This document shows positions 53,995 through 64,000 of a stretch of DNA of 64,000 nucleotides, in pieces. The notes below the pieces were generated by a model. The model saw nothing but the letters and a program-made list of their open reading frames with translations, was not told the DNA's origin and searched no databases. Numbering within the stretch: position 1 is the first letter of the stretch; each line of letters starts with the position of its first letter. A program made the position numbers and the translations under genes. The stretch comes from Cycas panzhihuaensis (taxonomy: Eukaryota > Cycadophyta). Location: assembly GCA_023213395.1 (NCBI GenBank), contig CM041465.1, positions 11,470,001-11,534,000 of the forward strand. The letters are read 5' to 3'.

Positions 53995-54705
53995 TGTTGA
54001 CTTATAATCTGCTCCCTACTGCAAATTCTCACTTGTCAAGGGTTTCCACTACAGTCTAAGGTGTGTGTAGGTGGTCAACATACATATTCTTTAATTAATT
54101 ATCCACAGAAGTCCACAGTTTACATACATTCCACATGCATTCCACAATAGGTACACATACTGGTTCACATAACTCTTATATTACACTAGACAATAGTCAA
54201 AATTACATCAATTGGGGTCCATTCGATCTTGACTGGTCAACTGTACCAGGTCAAGAACCACTAGAACTCACTAACTCGGCTCTCACACACATTCCCACAA
54301 TTGAATGTGTTTAAACACATTATACGTCCCTATTGAGGAACGGTTGCATCTGCAGTCGCAATCGTTCGTTTCCTAGAATGGACGCCTGTTTAGGGTTATT
54401 CGTCTGTTCGTACGGTTGTCCACGTGTCTCCTCCGTATCACCACCATTCCCGTTTTCTGTGCTGCATTCCTGGTTCGTTCTCTAGTCAGCATACGTTCCT
54501 TTCTTCCGACATACGTTCCTTTCTTCTTACATGCGTTCCTTCACTGTTCCATGCGTTCCTGCTGCACAGAAACCGTTTCGGAGGTGGAATGCATTCTGTT
54601 TTAGCCCTGTGTTGTTCGTTCCTGATCTGGAATGCATCTTCTGCTGGTTGTTCTACTGTTGGTCCCTTTCTTCGAACGTATGGTGTCACTTTTAGTTGCA
54701 ACACA
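53995..54705 (-). repeat. Gypsy-C 5' LTR
   Basis: It starts TGTTGAC like the other gypsy-B-type LTRs but is diverged. The right end is probably one of two CAACA termini at 54703 or 54708, directly against Gypsy-D RT sequence. It contains four 20-bp units (54490-54569) of the type CATACGTTCCTTTCTTCCGA. Confidence 0.75.
54490..54569. repeat. Four 20-bp tandem units in the Gypsy-C LTR
   Basis: Exact 20-bp register: units start at 54490, 54510, 54530 and 54550, sharing CAT(A/G)CGTTCCT. The last two are diverged in their second half. Confidence 0.85.
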
Positions 54706-54719
54706 ACAAATAGATGTGG

Positions 54720-56122
54720 ACACGAAAGAAAATCCCTAGATGATCTCAATAGGAGACTATTGGGACAAGGATATTGTTCAACAAGCCACAAGTTTGTTTT
54801 CAGAATACAAAAATGTTTTTGCCTGGTCTTACCAAGATTTGAACGGGATACCACCAGAACTGGGAGAACATTGAATTGAATTAATAGAAGAAACAAAACC
54901 AGTTCACCAACGTCCTTAACGGATGAATCTGAAATATAAGGAAAAAGTGAAGGTGAAATTGGACAAGTTATTGGAAGTCAGATATATTTTCGAAGTTGAG
55001 ACTAGTGAATGGGTAAGCCCAGTAGTGGTGGTACCCAAAAAGAATGGGAAGTTTCTTGCCTGTGTGGATTACAAAACTCTTAATAAAGCAACAAAAAGAG
55101 ATCCATTTCCAATACCATTTGCAGAGGATATTCTGGAAAAGGTAGCAAGCCATGAAGTATATTCATTCACAGACGGGTTTAGTGGACACTACCAGGTGAG
55201 AATTGCAGAACAAGATCAGTTGAAGACAACTTTTATCACCGAATGGGGGACATATGCACACAAGGTTATGCCCTTTGGACTAACAAATGCACCAGCCACT
55301 TTTTAGAGAATAAATCTGAATATCTTTCAGCAGGCAATTGGTAAGTCGATTGAAGTTTTTTTAGATGACTGGACATTGTATTCATTGCTAAAAAATCATC
55401 TAGTAAACCTGAAATCAATGCTGGAGATGTGCCGAAAAAGCAAACTTTGCTTAAACCCGGCAAAATGTACATTTTTAGTTCTGTTTGGATCTCTCTTAGG
55501 GCACATTGTAAGCAAGGATGGTTTGCGGACAGACCCAGGCAAAGTGACAATAATTTTGAATTTTCCAGTACCTAAAACAACGAAACAGGTAAAAGCCTTT
55601 TTTGGCATGACAAGGTGCTATAGGAAATTTATTAAAGGATATGCACAGATTGTAAATCCTTTAGAAAAACTGCTCAAGAAAAAAATAGCCTCGAAATGGA
55701 ACTTACAACAACAATTAGCATTCCAGTTGCTAAAGAAGAAAATTGCGGAAACCCCTATTTTGAGATTCTCGGATTGGGATTGACCATTCCATGTACATGT
55801 CGACACTTCCTTGATGGCAATAGGATGTGTTTTAACGCAACCTGGCAACAACAACGTAGACCTGCCTATTCATTTTGCCAGTCAGAAATTGACCCCTACT
55901 GAACGGAACTACTAAGTTACAGAGCGAGAAAGCTTGGGCATGGTTTATGCCTTACAAAAATTCAGCCATTATTTGCTAGCTAACCCGTTCATTTTCTATG
56001 TAGATCACCAAGCCTTGAAATATTTGATAAACAAACCTATTTTGCAAGACAGAATTAGTAAGCGGTTGATGTTGTTCCAGTAGTTTAATTTCAAAATTAT
56101 AGTCAGAAAAGGAGACAAACAT
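54720..56122 (+). pseudogene. Gypsy-D reverse transcriptase and RNase H
   Basis: One frame (ATG at 54923 and its upstream extension) carries SEWVSPVVVVPKKNGK, ACVDYKTLNK, FTDGFSGHYQVRIAEQDQ, MPFGLTNAPATF and the catalytic FLDDWTLYS, broken by a TAG at about 55303 where relatives have Gln. RNase H follows in the same frame, with HVHVDTSLMAIGCVL, ESLGMVYALQKF and YVDHQALKYL and single stops after SDWD and ERNY. Most interruptions are point stops rather than frameshifts. Confidence 0.93.
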
Positions 56123-57476
56123 ATGATACTAGATGTGCTTTCAAGGGAAGTAGAAGGCGAACCAGCTATAGGAATACCAAACGATTTTCCATATACACAA
56201 TTGTTCTCTATAGAGGCTATACCGAAATGGTATGAAGGGATCGCTAAATACTTGGCCCCCGGGCAGACACCAAAAGGGTTAGAGCGAGTTGAACAACAAA
56301 GTTTTATTCGTAAAACTTTTCCATTTCAACTAGTACATGGGATGTTATATAAGTTAGGATCGGACAGTGTGTTATGACGATGCATAATGGAGCATGAGGT
56401 GTAGGCCATCTTGCGAAAAGCATATGAGGGGGTCAGGGCCAAGCACCAAGGAATCGAACCCACAGTTAGGAAGACCCTGCTAGCAGGTTTTTGGTGGCCA
56501 TCCATATTTGAGGACACGACAAAATGGATAAAGGATTGGGATGTGTGCCAACGAGTAGGTAAACCAAGCAAGAACCATTTTATGCCTCTGCATCCAATCT
56601 TGGCACAAGAACCTTTTGAAAAATGGGGGTTGGACTTTATTGGATCGATAAGTCCACCAACAAAACAAACGAATGGCAGATATATATTGGTAGCCACAGA
56701 CTTTTTCACGAAATGGATAGAGCTCGACCTTTTAGACATTGCAATGCAAGAAGTACTGTAAAATTTTTGTATGAAGACATTATTGTCCATTTTGGTTGCC
56801 CATTAGAATTGGTATCAGATCAGGGTAGTAGTTTTCTAAATAGCACTATAAAATATTTAGCAAATGAATTTATGATCCAACATTTTCAATCTTCCCCTAC
56901 TACCCTAGAGCCAATGGTCAAGTAGAAAGTACTAACAAAATTTTGAAGATTGCCTTATCAAAAATATGCAATGAAGGAAGAACAGATTGGGTGAAACAGT
57001 TGCATTCTATTCTTTGGGTGGATAGGAGGACGATCAAGCGGCCACATAAACAGACACCTTTGTAGTTGGTGTATGGATTAGAAGCAGTACTTTCATTAGA
57101 ATTTCAAGTGGAAAGCTCTTGAGTGGCTGTACAATTGCGGATGAATGAGCAAGACTCATGGAATGTACGGATCATGGAATTGCTGAAGTTGGATAAGAAA
57201 AGAGCACGAGCACTGTGGGAATTACGAACTGAAAAACAACAATGGAAAGCTTGGCACAATCAACATATAAGAACACTGCAATTCCACGAGGGTGACCTAG
57301 TATTAATGTACAATAGCAAATTTTGTACAAAACCAGGAAAGTTGAAGCTACACTGGTTGGAACCGTACAAGGTAACACACATTGGTAGGAATGGAGTAGT
57401 CTAGCTTGGACAGCTCGACAGGAGAATAATAACAAAAATGATAAATGGTAGTAGGCTAAAACCTTACACCATGAGA
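56123..57476 (+). pseudogene. Gypsy-D integrase
   Basis: Frame 56411-56761 covers the zinc region (the His end is altered) and WGLDFIGSISPPTK. A frameshift near 56740 moves to VSDQGSSFLNSTIKYLA, and another near 56900 to RANGQVESTNKI; together these hold the D,D,E residues. Frame 57123-57404 is the C-terminal domain (KAWHNQHIRTLQFHEGD, YNSKFCTKPGKLKLHWLEPY), ending MINGSRLKPY near 57465. Confidence 0.92.
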
Positions 57477-57950
57477 TTAAAAAAAATAATAATAATGTAA
57501 AACATGGGGTAGTAATTGCGCCATCATGAGAAGGTGATCACGGGAGAGATGAATGAAGGCAACCTCATAAACGACAATCGTGGGAAAATAACCAAAAGGC
57601 AACCTTAAAATGGCAATCATGGGAAATAATAAAAGGTGATAGTGATTAAAAGCATAGTTAAGGTCATTATTAAAAGATGGCATCATGGCGGAGTAATTAA
57701 GGTCGCACGAATTTAGAAGGCGACCGTTATTAAGATAGATGTGATCGCAATCTCAAACGATTGCCTTTCCATGATTGCGACAAGATGGAAAGGCGACAGG
57801 TGCAATTAACGAACAGGTTGTGAGTAGTTATACCAAGGCCAAGAACCAGGAGAACAGGAAATTTGCACAATGAAGGAAGAGCAGAAGGAAGCAAGCAATG
57901 GCAACGAATGACGGTCACCTTCTAAGAGTTCGATGATGAACAGATTCAAA
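57477..57950 (+). repeat. Gypsy-D pol-ORF3 spacer with degenerate repeats
   Basis: Non-coding, built on loosely repeated GGCAACCTTAAAATGGCAAT and CATGGGAAAATAA-like words. It is in the same place as the GTAC-rich arrays of Gypsy-B and E but has a different sequence. Confidence 0.6.
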
Positions 57951-57989
57951 GACAATGGCTCGAAATGAAACTAGAAGATGAATGTAGAA

Positions 57990-59087
57990 GGAAGATGACT
58001 GCTATAGGATTGGACCAGTATGTATTGGTCAGAGTCCTTCCGAATGTATACAGCTTCCTATCAACATCAATGGCATTAGTGATGCGGCAACCATCCTTGC
58101 TAGATTGTTCAGCAGAAGCAATTGCGAAATAACAGGGTTACCAAACAAGGGCCCGAACATTCCCAAGGACAAATAGATATCCAAGGAACAAGCCACACAA
58201 GAAATTAGAGCTAAAGAGTCAGACGTCTCCTCTTCAGGAATTCGAATTTCGAGCATCTTATCGAAGGAAATGCATTGGATAGCTCACTTTGTATTCACAA
58301 GAGTTATCCTTGGCCAAAACAATTCATTCGTGCCAACCCATTTACGAACAATGTTGATTAAAGTTACAAAAGGCCAGAGATTTAACTGGGCCAAATTCAT
58401 AGCTTCCAAGTTTTCAAGGAATTGGGAAGGAGTAAGAGGTGCTACTCAATTTGTTCTATTCTTTTATCCTACTTTATTTCAAGATTGCTTTTTTCACAAT
58501 GTCCAGGGATTCAGCTATCAGTGGTTGAAGAAGGACAGCCTCTTCTAGACAAATGGATAGAATTGTATTCAAGGGATCGAGGAAGAGGTACCTCACAATT
58601 AGTGGAGCTACAGAAACAAGTTAGTGGCTGGCTTCATGCACGGTGGTAGGCTAGTACTCCCCAGTCGAGCCCAAAAGTAGAAGAACAAGTGGAGGAAAAA
58701 CCGCGGTTAGAGGAAATGTCACAGAGCCTAGAAGAAAGGCAAAGAGAAAAGAAAAAATTGAAGGCAAAAATAAGGGAGGGGAAGCGGACATTAGGAGAAG
58801 AACCTGTCACAGAGGAAAAGCAAGTGGAACCAGAACAAAAGAAGCCAAGAATGGCTGAGCCCCTGAAGTATGAGAAAGAAGAGAAATAGAAAAGGAGAAA
58901 GTAGGCAGCTGAAAAGAGGCAGGAGGAAATCTTGGAGGCATTGAACAATCAATCACTAGAAGTGGAATTTAGTCAGTTGAAAGACTACTTGGAGGAAGGC
59001 CTTGATCTGTTACATTGTGATCCACAGGATGTCTCGCAATGGAGAACTTCCTTTCTAGCCAGAGTGACAAGGCAACTCGTAACATAG
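57990..59087 (+). pseudogene. Gypsy-D ORF3
   Basis: One frame from about 58040 reads NGISDAATILARLF, EITGLPNKGPNIP, a TAG, then SSGIRISSILSKEMHWIAH and RFNWAKFIASKFSRNW. A frameshift near 58500 leads into QCPGIQLSVVEEGQPLLDKW and a very charged Glu/Lys tail ending LARVTRQLVT and a TAG at 59085-59087. These blocks align in order with Gypsy-B ORF3 (ITKLPNEGE, GGIRVADI, LNWSEF, QCPEV, charged tail), so the ORF is conserved although the two copies are quite diverged. Start codon not identified. Confidence 0.78.
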
Positions 59088-59091
59088 TTTG

Positions 59092-59923
59092 TGTTGACTT
59101 AGGTTCCCACTGCACTTATGGAAAGGGTACACTTGTCAAGGTAACACAGGTAGTCTAGTCTAGGATACAGTCAACATATTCATCCATATAGATCACACAG
59201 ATTTATTAACAATTCCACATAATCATGTCACAGTTTACACACAACAATCAGCACATATTCAGCATCCAATCTTCATAAAACATAGAGAATCAACAATTTC
59301 CACATAACTCTTCTTTCATTAAGCAATAAGTCTTTGTACAGAAGGTGCTAGAATGCATTCCCTGTGCATTCCATCCATATACTTATTCTTTGTCACATGC
59401 GTGCAGACGACACAACATCATACACTGTTTTAGGCTGCTATCATACGTACTGGCTTCCGTACCATTGAATATCTCAATACTTGGCTCTCACCCTAGCGAA
59501 ATGATCCTTGTAAAGTCTCTTAAATATGCCTCCTTGGTGTTTTTTGGCTAAAGGGTTATGACTCCCTGTCATAACCGTACATTTTCAGTCATAAGCGTAC
59601 CTTTTGTTAACCATTAGTTAACCTTCTTAATTACTGTCTCTTAACCATTCGCACGTCCGTACGTACGTCTGACGTCAACCCAGGTATCCATCTGTCCAGT
59701 CCTGCTATGCGTACCTTCTCTGTTTGCTTGTGTATTGCCAGAGGTACGTATACTATGTTGCATACCTTTTTAGGTATGCACCTGTCATACATACCTAGAA
59801 TGTTGTTCTTTCCACTTTTCTGCCTCATGCGTACCTCTGTACGATCTGTACCTGCACATCCAAGGTTACACAACCTATTTCTAGTCTTCCTCATAGCCCA
59901 GCGTGTCAAATTATGTCCCAACA
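59092..59923 (-). repeat. Gypsy-E 3' LTR
   Basis: An 832-bp LTR, TGTTGACTTAGG to TATGTCCCAACA, clearly related to the Gypsy-B LTR along its length, and likewise followed by the CGGGATAGATG polypurine tract (minus strand). Confidence 0.9.
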
Positions 59924-60000
59924 TCTATCCCGAGTCAACATGATGGGTTTGAGCATCCTTGCTCAACAAAAAATCAAAATTTTGGGGTATTCCTCCCCTC
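59924..60000 (-). promoter_or_regulatory. Gypsy-E 3' untranslated segment with conserved hairpin
   Basis: Stem-loop TTGAGCA-TCCT-TGCTCAA at 59949-59966, identical to the Gypsy-B hairpin at 18067-18084, between the ORF3 end and the polypurine tract. Confidence 0.6.
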
Positions 60001-60615
60001 TCTTTCTCAGGGCTGCTCCCGTTGCCTCTGTTCTGCCGACGAGTCTTTTGTGGCCAAAATTTCTTCGTTTATTTGGGTAAGTGTGGCGATTATCGCATCC
60101 TTTTCTTTGATTTTTTCTTGAAGGGCAGCTATCTCTGCTTTGTACCCTTCTTCCATTTCTTTAATCAACTGGATAATCTAGCATGATTTATTATCTGATG
60201 GAGGTGGAGCTGATGTTTCTCCCGTCTCTATTACGGGCAGAAATTTTGTCCATTCTTCCAATGAAGGCTCCACTTCTTCCTCCTATTCAGGTTCTTCTTC
60301 ATCTTTCTTCCTTTTGTTGCTTTTTTGGATTGTTTGTTTGGCCCAATGAGGAATGGGTCTCCCGGGGGTCTGCTGTAACCATTTGAGAACTTTGGTCATT
60401 TGCTTTTGAATCCTTTTTCTCAATTCTTGATCCTAAGTAGTGTCTTTTTTGGAATGGTCACTGTTTTCTTGAAGCATTCATACAAACTTGCGCTGAATTT
60501 TGTCCTTCTGCCTCCCTGGCTCACAAGGTTTCCTCTTGGTTGTTTGCTGCTGAGAATTCGAGCCAAATCGTCCTCTGTTTTCTGTTATGTACCGTGCGGG
60601 AATGCTTGCAGGTAC
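60001..60615 (-). pseudogene. Gypsy-E ORF3, internally deleted
   Basis: The minus strand starts MYLQAF near 60615, matching the MYLSSI start of Gypsy-B ORF3. After about 45 codons it jumps directly to the C-terminal part: VLKWLQQTPGRPIPHWAKQ, an acidic stretch and EMEEGYKAEIAALQEKIKEK. The whole conserved middle (LP..GE to QCP) is missing. Several stops and frameshifts. It confirms that ORF3 belongs to this element family. Confidence 0.72.
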
Positions 60616-60639
60616 ATATTATATATGTTTGTCTTATTC

Positions 60640-60895
60640 AGCCCTTTTGTTCTATGCGTACTCGACTGTGTACGTTTTAGGTACGTATAGTGTAATTTGG
60701 TTAACTTATTCACTTTTTAATCGTATGCATTCCATAGCGTATTTTTCTAGTACGTATAGTATATTTTTGACTGACTTTACACAGTATGTACCTGGTAACG
60801 TACTTTTTTGGTACGTATAGTGTATTTTGACTTATTTTACACAGTGTGTACCTGGTAACATACTTTTTTTGGTATGTATAGTGTATTTTGTAAGA
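60640..60895 (-). repeat. Gypsy-E pol-ORF3 tandem repeat
   Basis: Four units of about 60-72 bp with the core TACCTGGTAACGTACTTT ... GGTACGTATAGTGTA. Homologous in position and motif to the array at 19537-19915 of Gypsy-B. Confidence 0.82.
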
Positions 60896-61149
60896 AGAAA
60901 CTGATTTTTTAGCAGGATTCTTCAGTCTTGACTTTTCTTATCGTGGTATATATCCTTCTTTCCTTATTGCTTATACATGTGATATGAGTTACGGTTGTTT
61001 TTTCTGTTTTTTTATTTTTTTGTATTTTATGTTACATACCGAACTGAATCACGTTTCGGTATCAAGGCAATTTGATTTGCCTCAACTTCATGCAACACAC
61101 TATGATACAACAAGTTGATTCGGCTGGTAAGTTGCTCCACCCTAGTTGA

Positions 61150-61720
61150 TATAGGGTTTCAGTTTACTACCCTTGACCATTTCAGGCAATAGTTGGCCTG
61201 ATAGTTTCTTCAATTGGATAGTGCCATTCTAGTACACCTTCTCAATCATATATGGGCCTTTCCAATGCATCTTCAATTCTCCCTGGGGTGTTTGGGATTT
61301 GTTGTCGAAGAGCCATACTTGATCACCCTTTTTGAAATACGATGTCTTGTCGTGGCGGTCGTGCCTTGTCTTTTTTCGCCTTTTCCTTGGTGTGGTATGC
61401 TTTGTCAGTTTCTTCTTATGAGCCCTTAATTGATCTTGGTTTATTATTCCTTCTTCCAACCAATGTTCTCTACAATATATCAAATGGGAAATTCCACATA
61501 GTGGTTCTTCATAAAAGGGCTTCACATAATCTCCAACGTATTCTCCATGATTTCTATCTTCTGGAGTGGCAATTTTGTTTCCTAGACCGGAATCTCTAGG
61601 GATACTCTCAACAAGTTCCTTTTCTTCTTCCTTAAATCTGGCGCTGATGGTTGAAAAGGATCTTTTGCTAGGTAGGTGTACCTCTAAAGAAAATGAGGAA
61701 GGTTCGTTACTTCCTTCCTC
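61150..61720 (-). pseudogene. Gypsy-E fusion of protease-RT linker to integrase C-terminus
   Basis: Frame 61525 to 61229 begins with the linker block (VKPFYEEPLCG, YCREHWLEEG) and passes without interruption into the integrase C-terminal domain (RKKTRHDRHDKTSYFKKGDQ, LFDNKS, ELKMHWKGPYMIEKVY). In Gypsy-B these are about 3.1 kb apart. The frame is the same as that of the protease, with one TAG near 61724. It keeps a putative nucleic-acid-binding tail without any catalytic domain. Confidence 0.83.
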
Positions 61721-61723
61721 GGG

Positions 61724-62617
61724 CTAGGATGGGAGTGGGGAAGGGTAGTCTACCTCAAGACCCACACTGGAGGTAGAGGGAAGGTTAGGGTTAGAGGGGG
61801 TTGGGGTATTGGGAGGTGAATTAGGGTAGGGATTTGGGTTAAAAGCGGAACTTGGGTTTGGGTCTAGGTTTTTTATGTTATTATTAATACTTGTACAATC
61901 AATAGATTTAGATTTAATATCAACGTCCTCAATCACATTCCGAGAAAGTAGGTTACACCTACAGGATGAGGGATTGACTTCATACGCGTCCTGTAGCCAA
62001 CAGTCCACAAATCTCATCCTGTTTTCATCATCTGAAGAATTGTAGATTTCTTCAAAGTGAGTCGGCTCTGTTTCTTGGAGATCGATCATTTTGGTTGGTT
62101 CTTCCGTTGTGTGGTAGAGATTTCCTTCGTTAAACGAAGATGTTGTCGCTTCACTCACAGTAGTCGTGCTTGAACCATTATCTGGTATTACTTCAATCGA
62201 ATTCTTTCCCAGCATTGGAAGTACTACTTCATTTCCTCCACCTGACAATGTGAAGGTTACGTCTTTCCAACTTTGGAGACATTGTGTTTTGTATAACCAC
62301 GGTCTCCCCAATAAGGCTGGATAAGGAGTTGCACCTTTCTCCATTTTCACAATCATAAAATCAATCTTCACGACAATTCCTGCTACATCCACCTTGATGT
62401 TGGCCAGTTTTCCCACAGGTCGCACCAACAATTCATTGGCTAGTTTCAGCGAATAAGTTGCTGCTTCGAACTTCGGACTCCCCAACTTCCGCCATGTCGA
62501 GGTGGGTAGTACATTCACAGTCGCTCCTCCGTCCACAATTACCCTCGAAAATTTTTCTCCCAAAACTATAATTGTCACCATGGGATCCATGTCGAAAGAT
62601 GGCATCACTTTTTTCAA
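61724..62617 (-). pseudogene. Gypsy-E protease
   Basis: A 297-codon uninterrupted frame: MPSFDMDPMVTIIVLGEKFS, VIVDGGATVNVLPTSTW (active site intact), ALLGRPWLYKTQC, then a Pro/Ser/Asn-rich tail ending in TAG at the junction to the linker. The DGGA core and flanks match Gypsy-B nearly residue for residue. A frameshift near 62620-62760 separates it from the nucleocapsid frame. Confidence 0.92.
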
Positions 62618-62759
62618 ACTCTTGGTGATTTCTTATTGGTGCAATATTCCTCCTTTAATCCAATCTATCACTTGGCATAGGGGGATTGTTAATTGTAATT
62701 GTTTCACCAAGTACTCCATCAACAACAACATTCTTGGGATATCTTCAGCTGGTAATCCT

Positions 62760-63332
62760 TTAAACAATTCTTCCATTTGCACCACTTGAAATGTATTTTT
62801 GTTCTTCTGGTATTTTTTCTTTCTCTTTTTGTCTATTTTTTCTCACATACACATGCTTGGTTTCAGGTTTCCCCATTGGCAGCATAGTCTCTGTCTGGTC
62901 TAGCTCTTTTAACACTTGCTTTGCTTGTTGAAATCGATTTATCTCAGTTCGTGGGTTTGGATACCCTTCTTCTACATTCTCTTTTTGTTTCTTTTCGAGT
63001 TTTACATTTTTACTTTCTGGTATGATCGTCATCAAATTGGTAGCCTTAGCTTTCCCCTTGCAATCTTCTGTTCTGTGCTCATTAGGCCCACAGTTGTTAC
63101 ATACGAACGGTTTTTGTTCGTATTCCCGCTTGGTTGGGCATTCTGATTTCCAATGCTCGAACTGCAAACATATGAGGCATCTCCCCATTGGCTGCTTCTT
63201 CTTTGAGGATTCTTGCGTACTCCTCGTCGTGTATACATTCCGAGGTGGGTTGCCTCCTCTTCCCCTACCTCGTCCTCTGTATGGTCTTCCTCTCGGGTTA
63301 TAGAAACAATCCTTTGTCATGCGAGTATCCAC
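62760..63332 (-). pseudogene. Gypsy-E nucleocapsid with zinc knuckles
   Basis: Open frame 63332 to 62760 with YRGRGRGRGGNPP, CLICLQFEHWKSEC and CNNCGPNEHRTEDC. The first knuckle retains C-C-H-C and so does the second. It is very similar to Gypsy-B. Confidence 0.9.
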
Positions 63333-63359
63333 ATCGCATATGTGGTACCATTTGTCCCT

Positions 63360-64000
63360 CTAGTGCATTACACTATTCTTTGAATTGATTTCACATTCTT
63401 TTGTCATGTGCGAACTCTCTTTGTAAATGTGGCACCATTTTTCAACTTTGAATTCACGGTCCTTTTTCTTCTTTGCCGCTTCCTCTTCTCTATTATTTCT
63501 CATTTTTAATCTTGCTACTTCCTTCCTCAAAGCTTCTACTTCGGATTCCTCTTCTGAGACTCCTACCTGACAGAAGGGTCGGTTATGTTGATTATGCTTC
63601 ATTTCCCTTATCTCCTCTTGTAATCTTAGCAGGAAGGGATCATGCCCTCCAGCTTGAGCATCCACTTCTGCTTCAAAATCTAATGCCAAATCTTGGGCGT
63701 TTTTGAAGGACTTCAATGGATGTGCATGCATCATCGATCTCAATTTTTCATTTAGTCCCCTGACAAAATAATTTTTCATGTTATGGTATGTCACTGTCTC
63801 ATTGATCATGTTGGCAGCAATGATTTTCATCCGACTGATATAGGTCAATACCGATTCTCCTGGTCTTTGTTTGATTTCTCTCAAGGCAATTTCCACCGCT
63901 TCATTACTCCGGAATTTCTAAAACCTTTCCTTAAAAGATTTCTTTATCTCGGTCCATGAGTCTTTCTTATTTAACTCCTTGTACCATGCCAATAGTACTC
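63360..64000 (-). pseudogene. Gypsy-E gag capsid region, runs off window
   Basis: Frame 63896 to 63360 reads EIALREIKQRPGESVLTYIS, YFVRGLNEKLRSMMHAHPLK and EALRKEVARLKMRN. A TAG near 63918 interrupts the frame on its N-terminal side, and the remainder of gag, the leader and the 5' LTR are outside the window. Confidence 0.9.

Larger units (their letters stand above)
42713..54705 (-). mobile_element. Gypsy-C: Gypsy-B relative truncated at its 3' end
   Basis: It has a 5' LTR (53995 to about 54705), PBS, gag, zinc knuckles, protease, RT, RNase H and integrase on the minus strand, collinear with Gypsy-B. It lacks the post-pol part, ORF3 and 3' LTR, because sequence changes to Copia-H at 42712. 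LARD-1 is inserted in the protease. Without LARD-1 about 7.7 kb remains. Confidence 0.87.
54706..59091 (+). mobile_element. Gypsy-D: plus-strand Gypsy-B relative, 5' half missing
   Basis: Plus-strand RT, RNase H, integrase and ORF3, collinear with Gypsy-B in mirror image. Leader, gag and protease are absent because the Gypsy-C LTR abuts its RT start. Its 3' LTR is not seen because Gypsy-E inserts 4 bp after the ORF3 stop. Relatively few stops. Confidence 0.85.
59092..64000 (-). mobile_element. Gypsy-E: deletion derivative without RT, RNase H and integrase core
   Basis: Its 3' LTR (59092-59923) is inserted in Gypsy-D just after ORF3. To the right, on the minus strand, come an internally deleted ORF3, a GTAC repeat spacer, the integrase C-terminus fused to the protease-RT linker, protease, zinc knuckles and gag, running off the window. 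Relative to Gypsy-B about 3.1 kb of pol and about 0.9 kb of ORF3 are gone. The expected target duplication is GTTTG (59087-59091), with the second copy beyond the window. Confidence 0.88.

Noticed and set aside
54424-54896. Overlapping frames of 136-151 codons in the Gypsy-C LTR
   Set aside because: They translate the LTR and its CGTTCC repeats and run over the junction into Gypsy-D; no domain.

Overview
The window looks like plant nuclear DNA made almost entirely of LTR retrotransposons. It is AT-rich, every recognisable protein domain is a Ty1/copia or Ty3/gypsy domain, most primer-binding sites match the plant initiator-Met tRNA (TGGTATCAGAGC or close variants), and insertions are nested several deep, as in large repeat-rich plant genomes (a gymnosperm or similar giant genome is possible, but the sequence does not prove it). 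I found no convincing host gene, tRNA, rRNA, CRISPR array or bacterial feature. All names below (Copia-A to H, Gypsy-A to E, LARD-1) are local labels.

Layout, left to right. 1-1.1 kb: leader, PBS and 5' LTR of a minus-strand element that runs off the left edge. 1.1-6.95 kb: the 3' end of Copia-A (+), whose LTR is split by Copia-B (1597-6820, -, TSD GTATG). 6.95-8.78 kb: non-coding. 8784-30117: a three-level nest. Gypsy-A (-, TSD GAATG) carries gag and protease but no RT or integrase. Its gag holds Gypsy-B (10131-27822, -, TSD GCTGG/GCTAG). The 3' LTR of Gypsy-B holds Copia-C (10278-17369, -, TSD ACATA). 30.1-31.0 kb: non-coding. 31.0-38.3 kb: Copia-D (+), its 5' LTR split by Copia-E (31138-36350, -, TSD GGCTA). 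38.3-42.7 kb: truncated copia pieces Copia-F (+), Copia-G (-) and Copia-H (-). 42.7-54.7 kb: Gypsy-C (-), its protease split by LARD-1 (47178-51490, TSD ATGTT), the insertion with the most similar LTR pair. 54.7-59.1 kb: Gypsy-D (+, 5' half missing). 59.1 kb to the right edge: Gypsy-E (-), a deletion derivative lacking RT, RNase H and the integrase core.

How the genes would work together: copia copies follow gag - protease - integrase - RT - RNase H. Gypsy-B to E follow gag (two zinc knuckles) - protease - RT - RNase H - integrase, and then carry an extra sense-strand ORF before the 3' LTR, called ORF3 here. ORF3 is recognisable in Gypsy-B, D and E, is preceded by a tandem-repeat spacer and followed by a conserved small hairpin. 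I regard this module as the most interesting content of the window. Nearly all reading frames are broken, so these are mostly dead copies; LTR comparison by eye suggests LARD-1 is the youngest.
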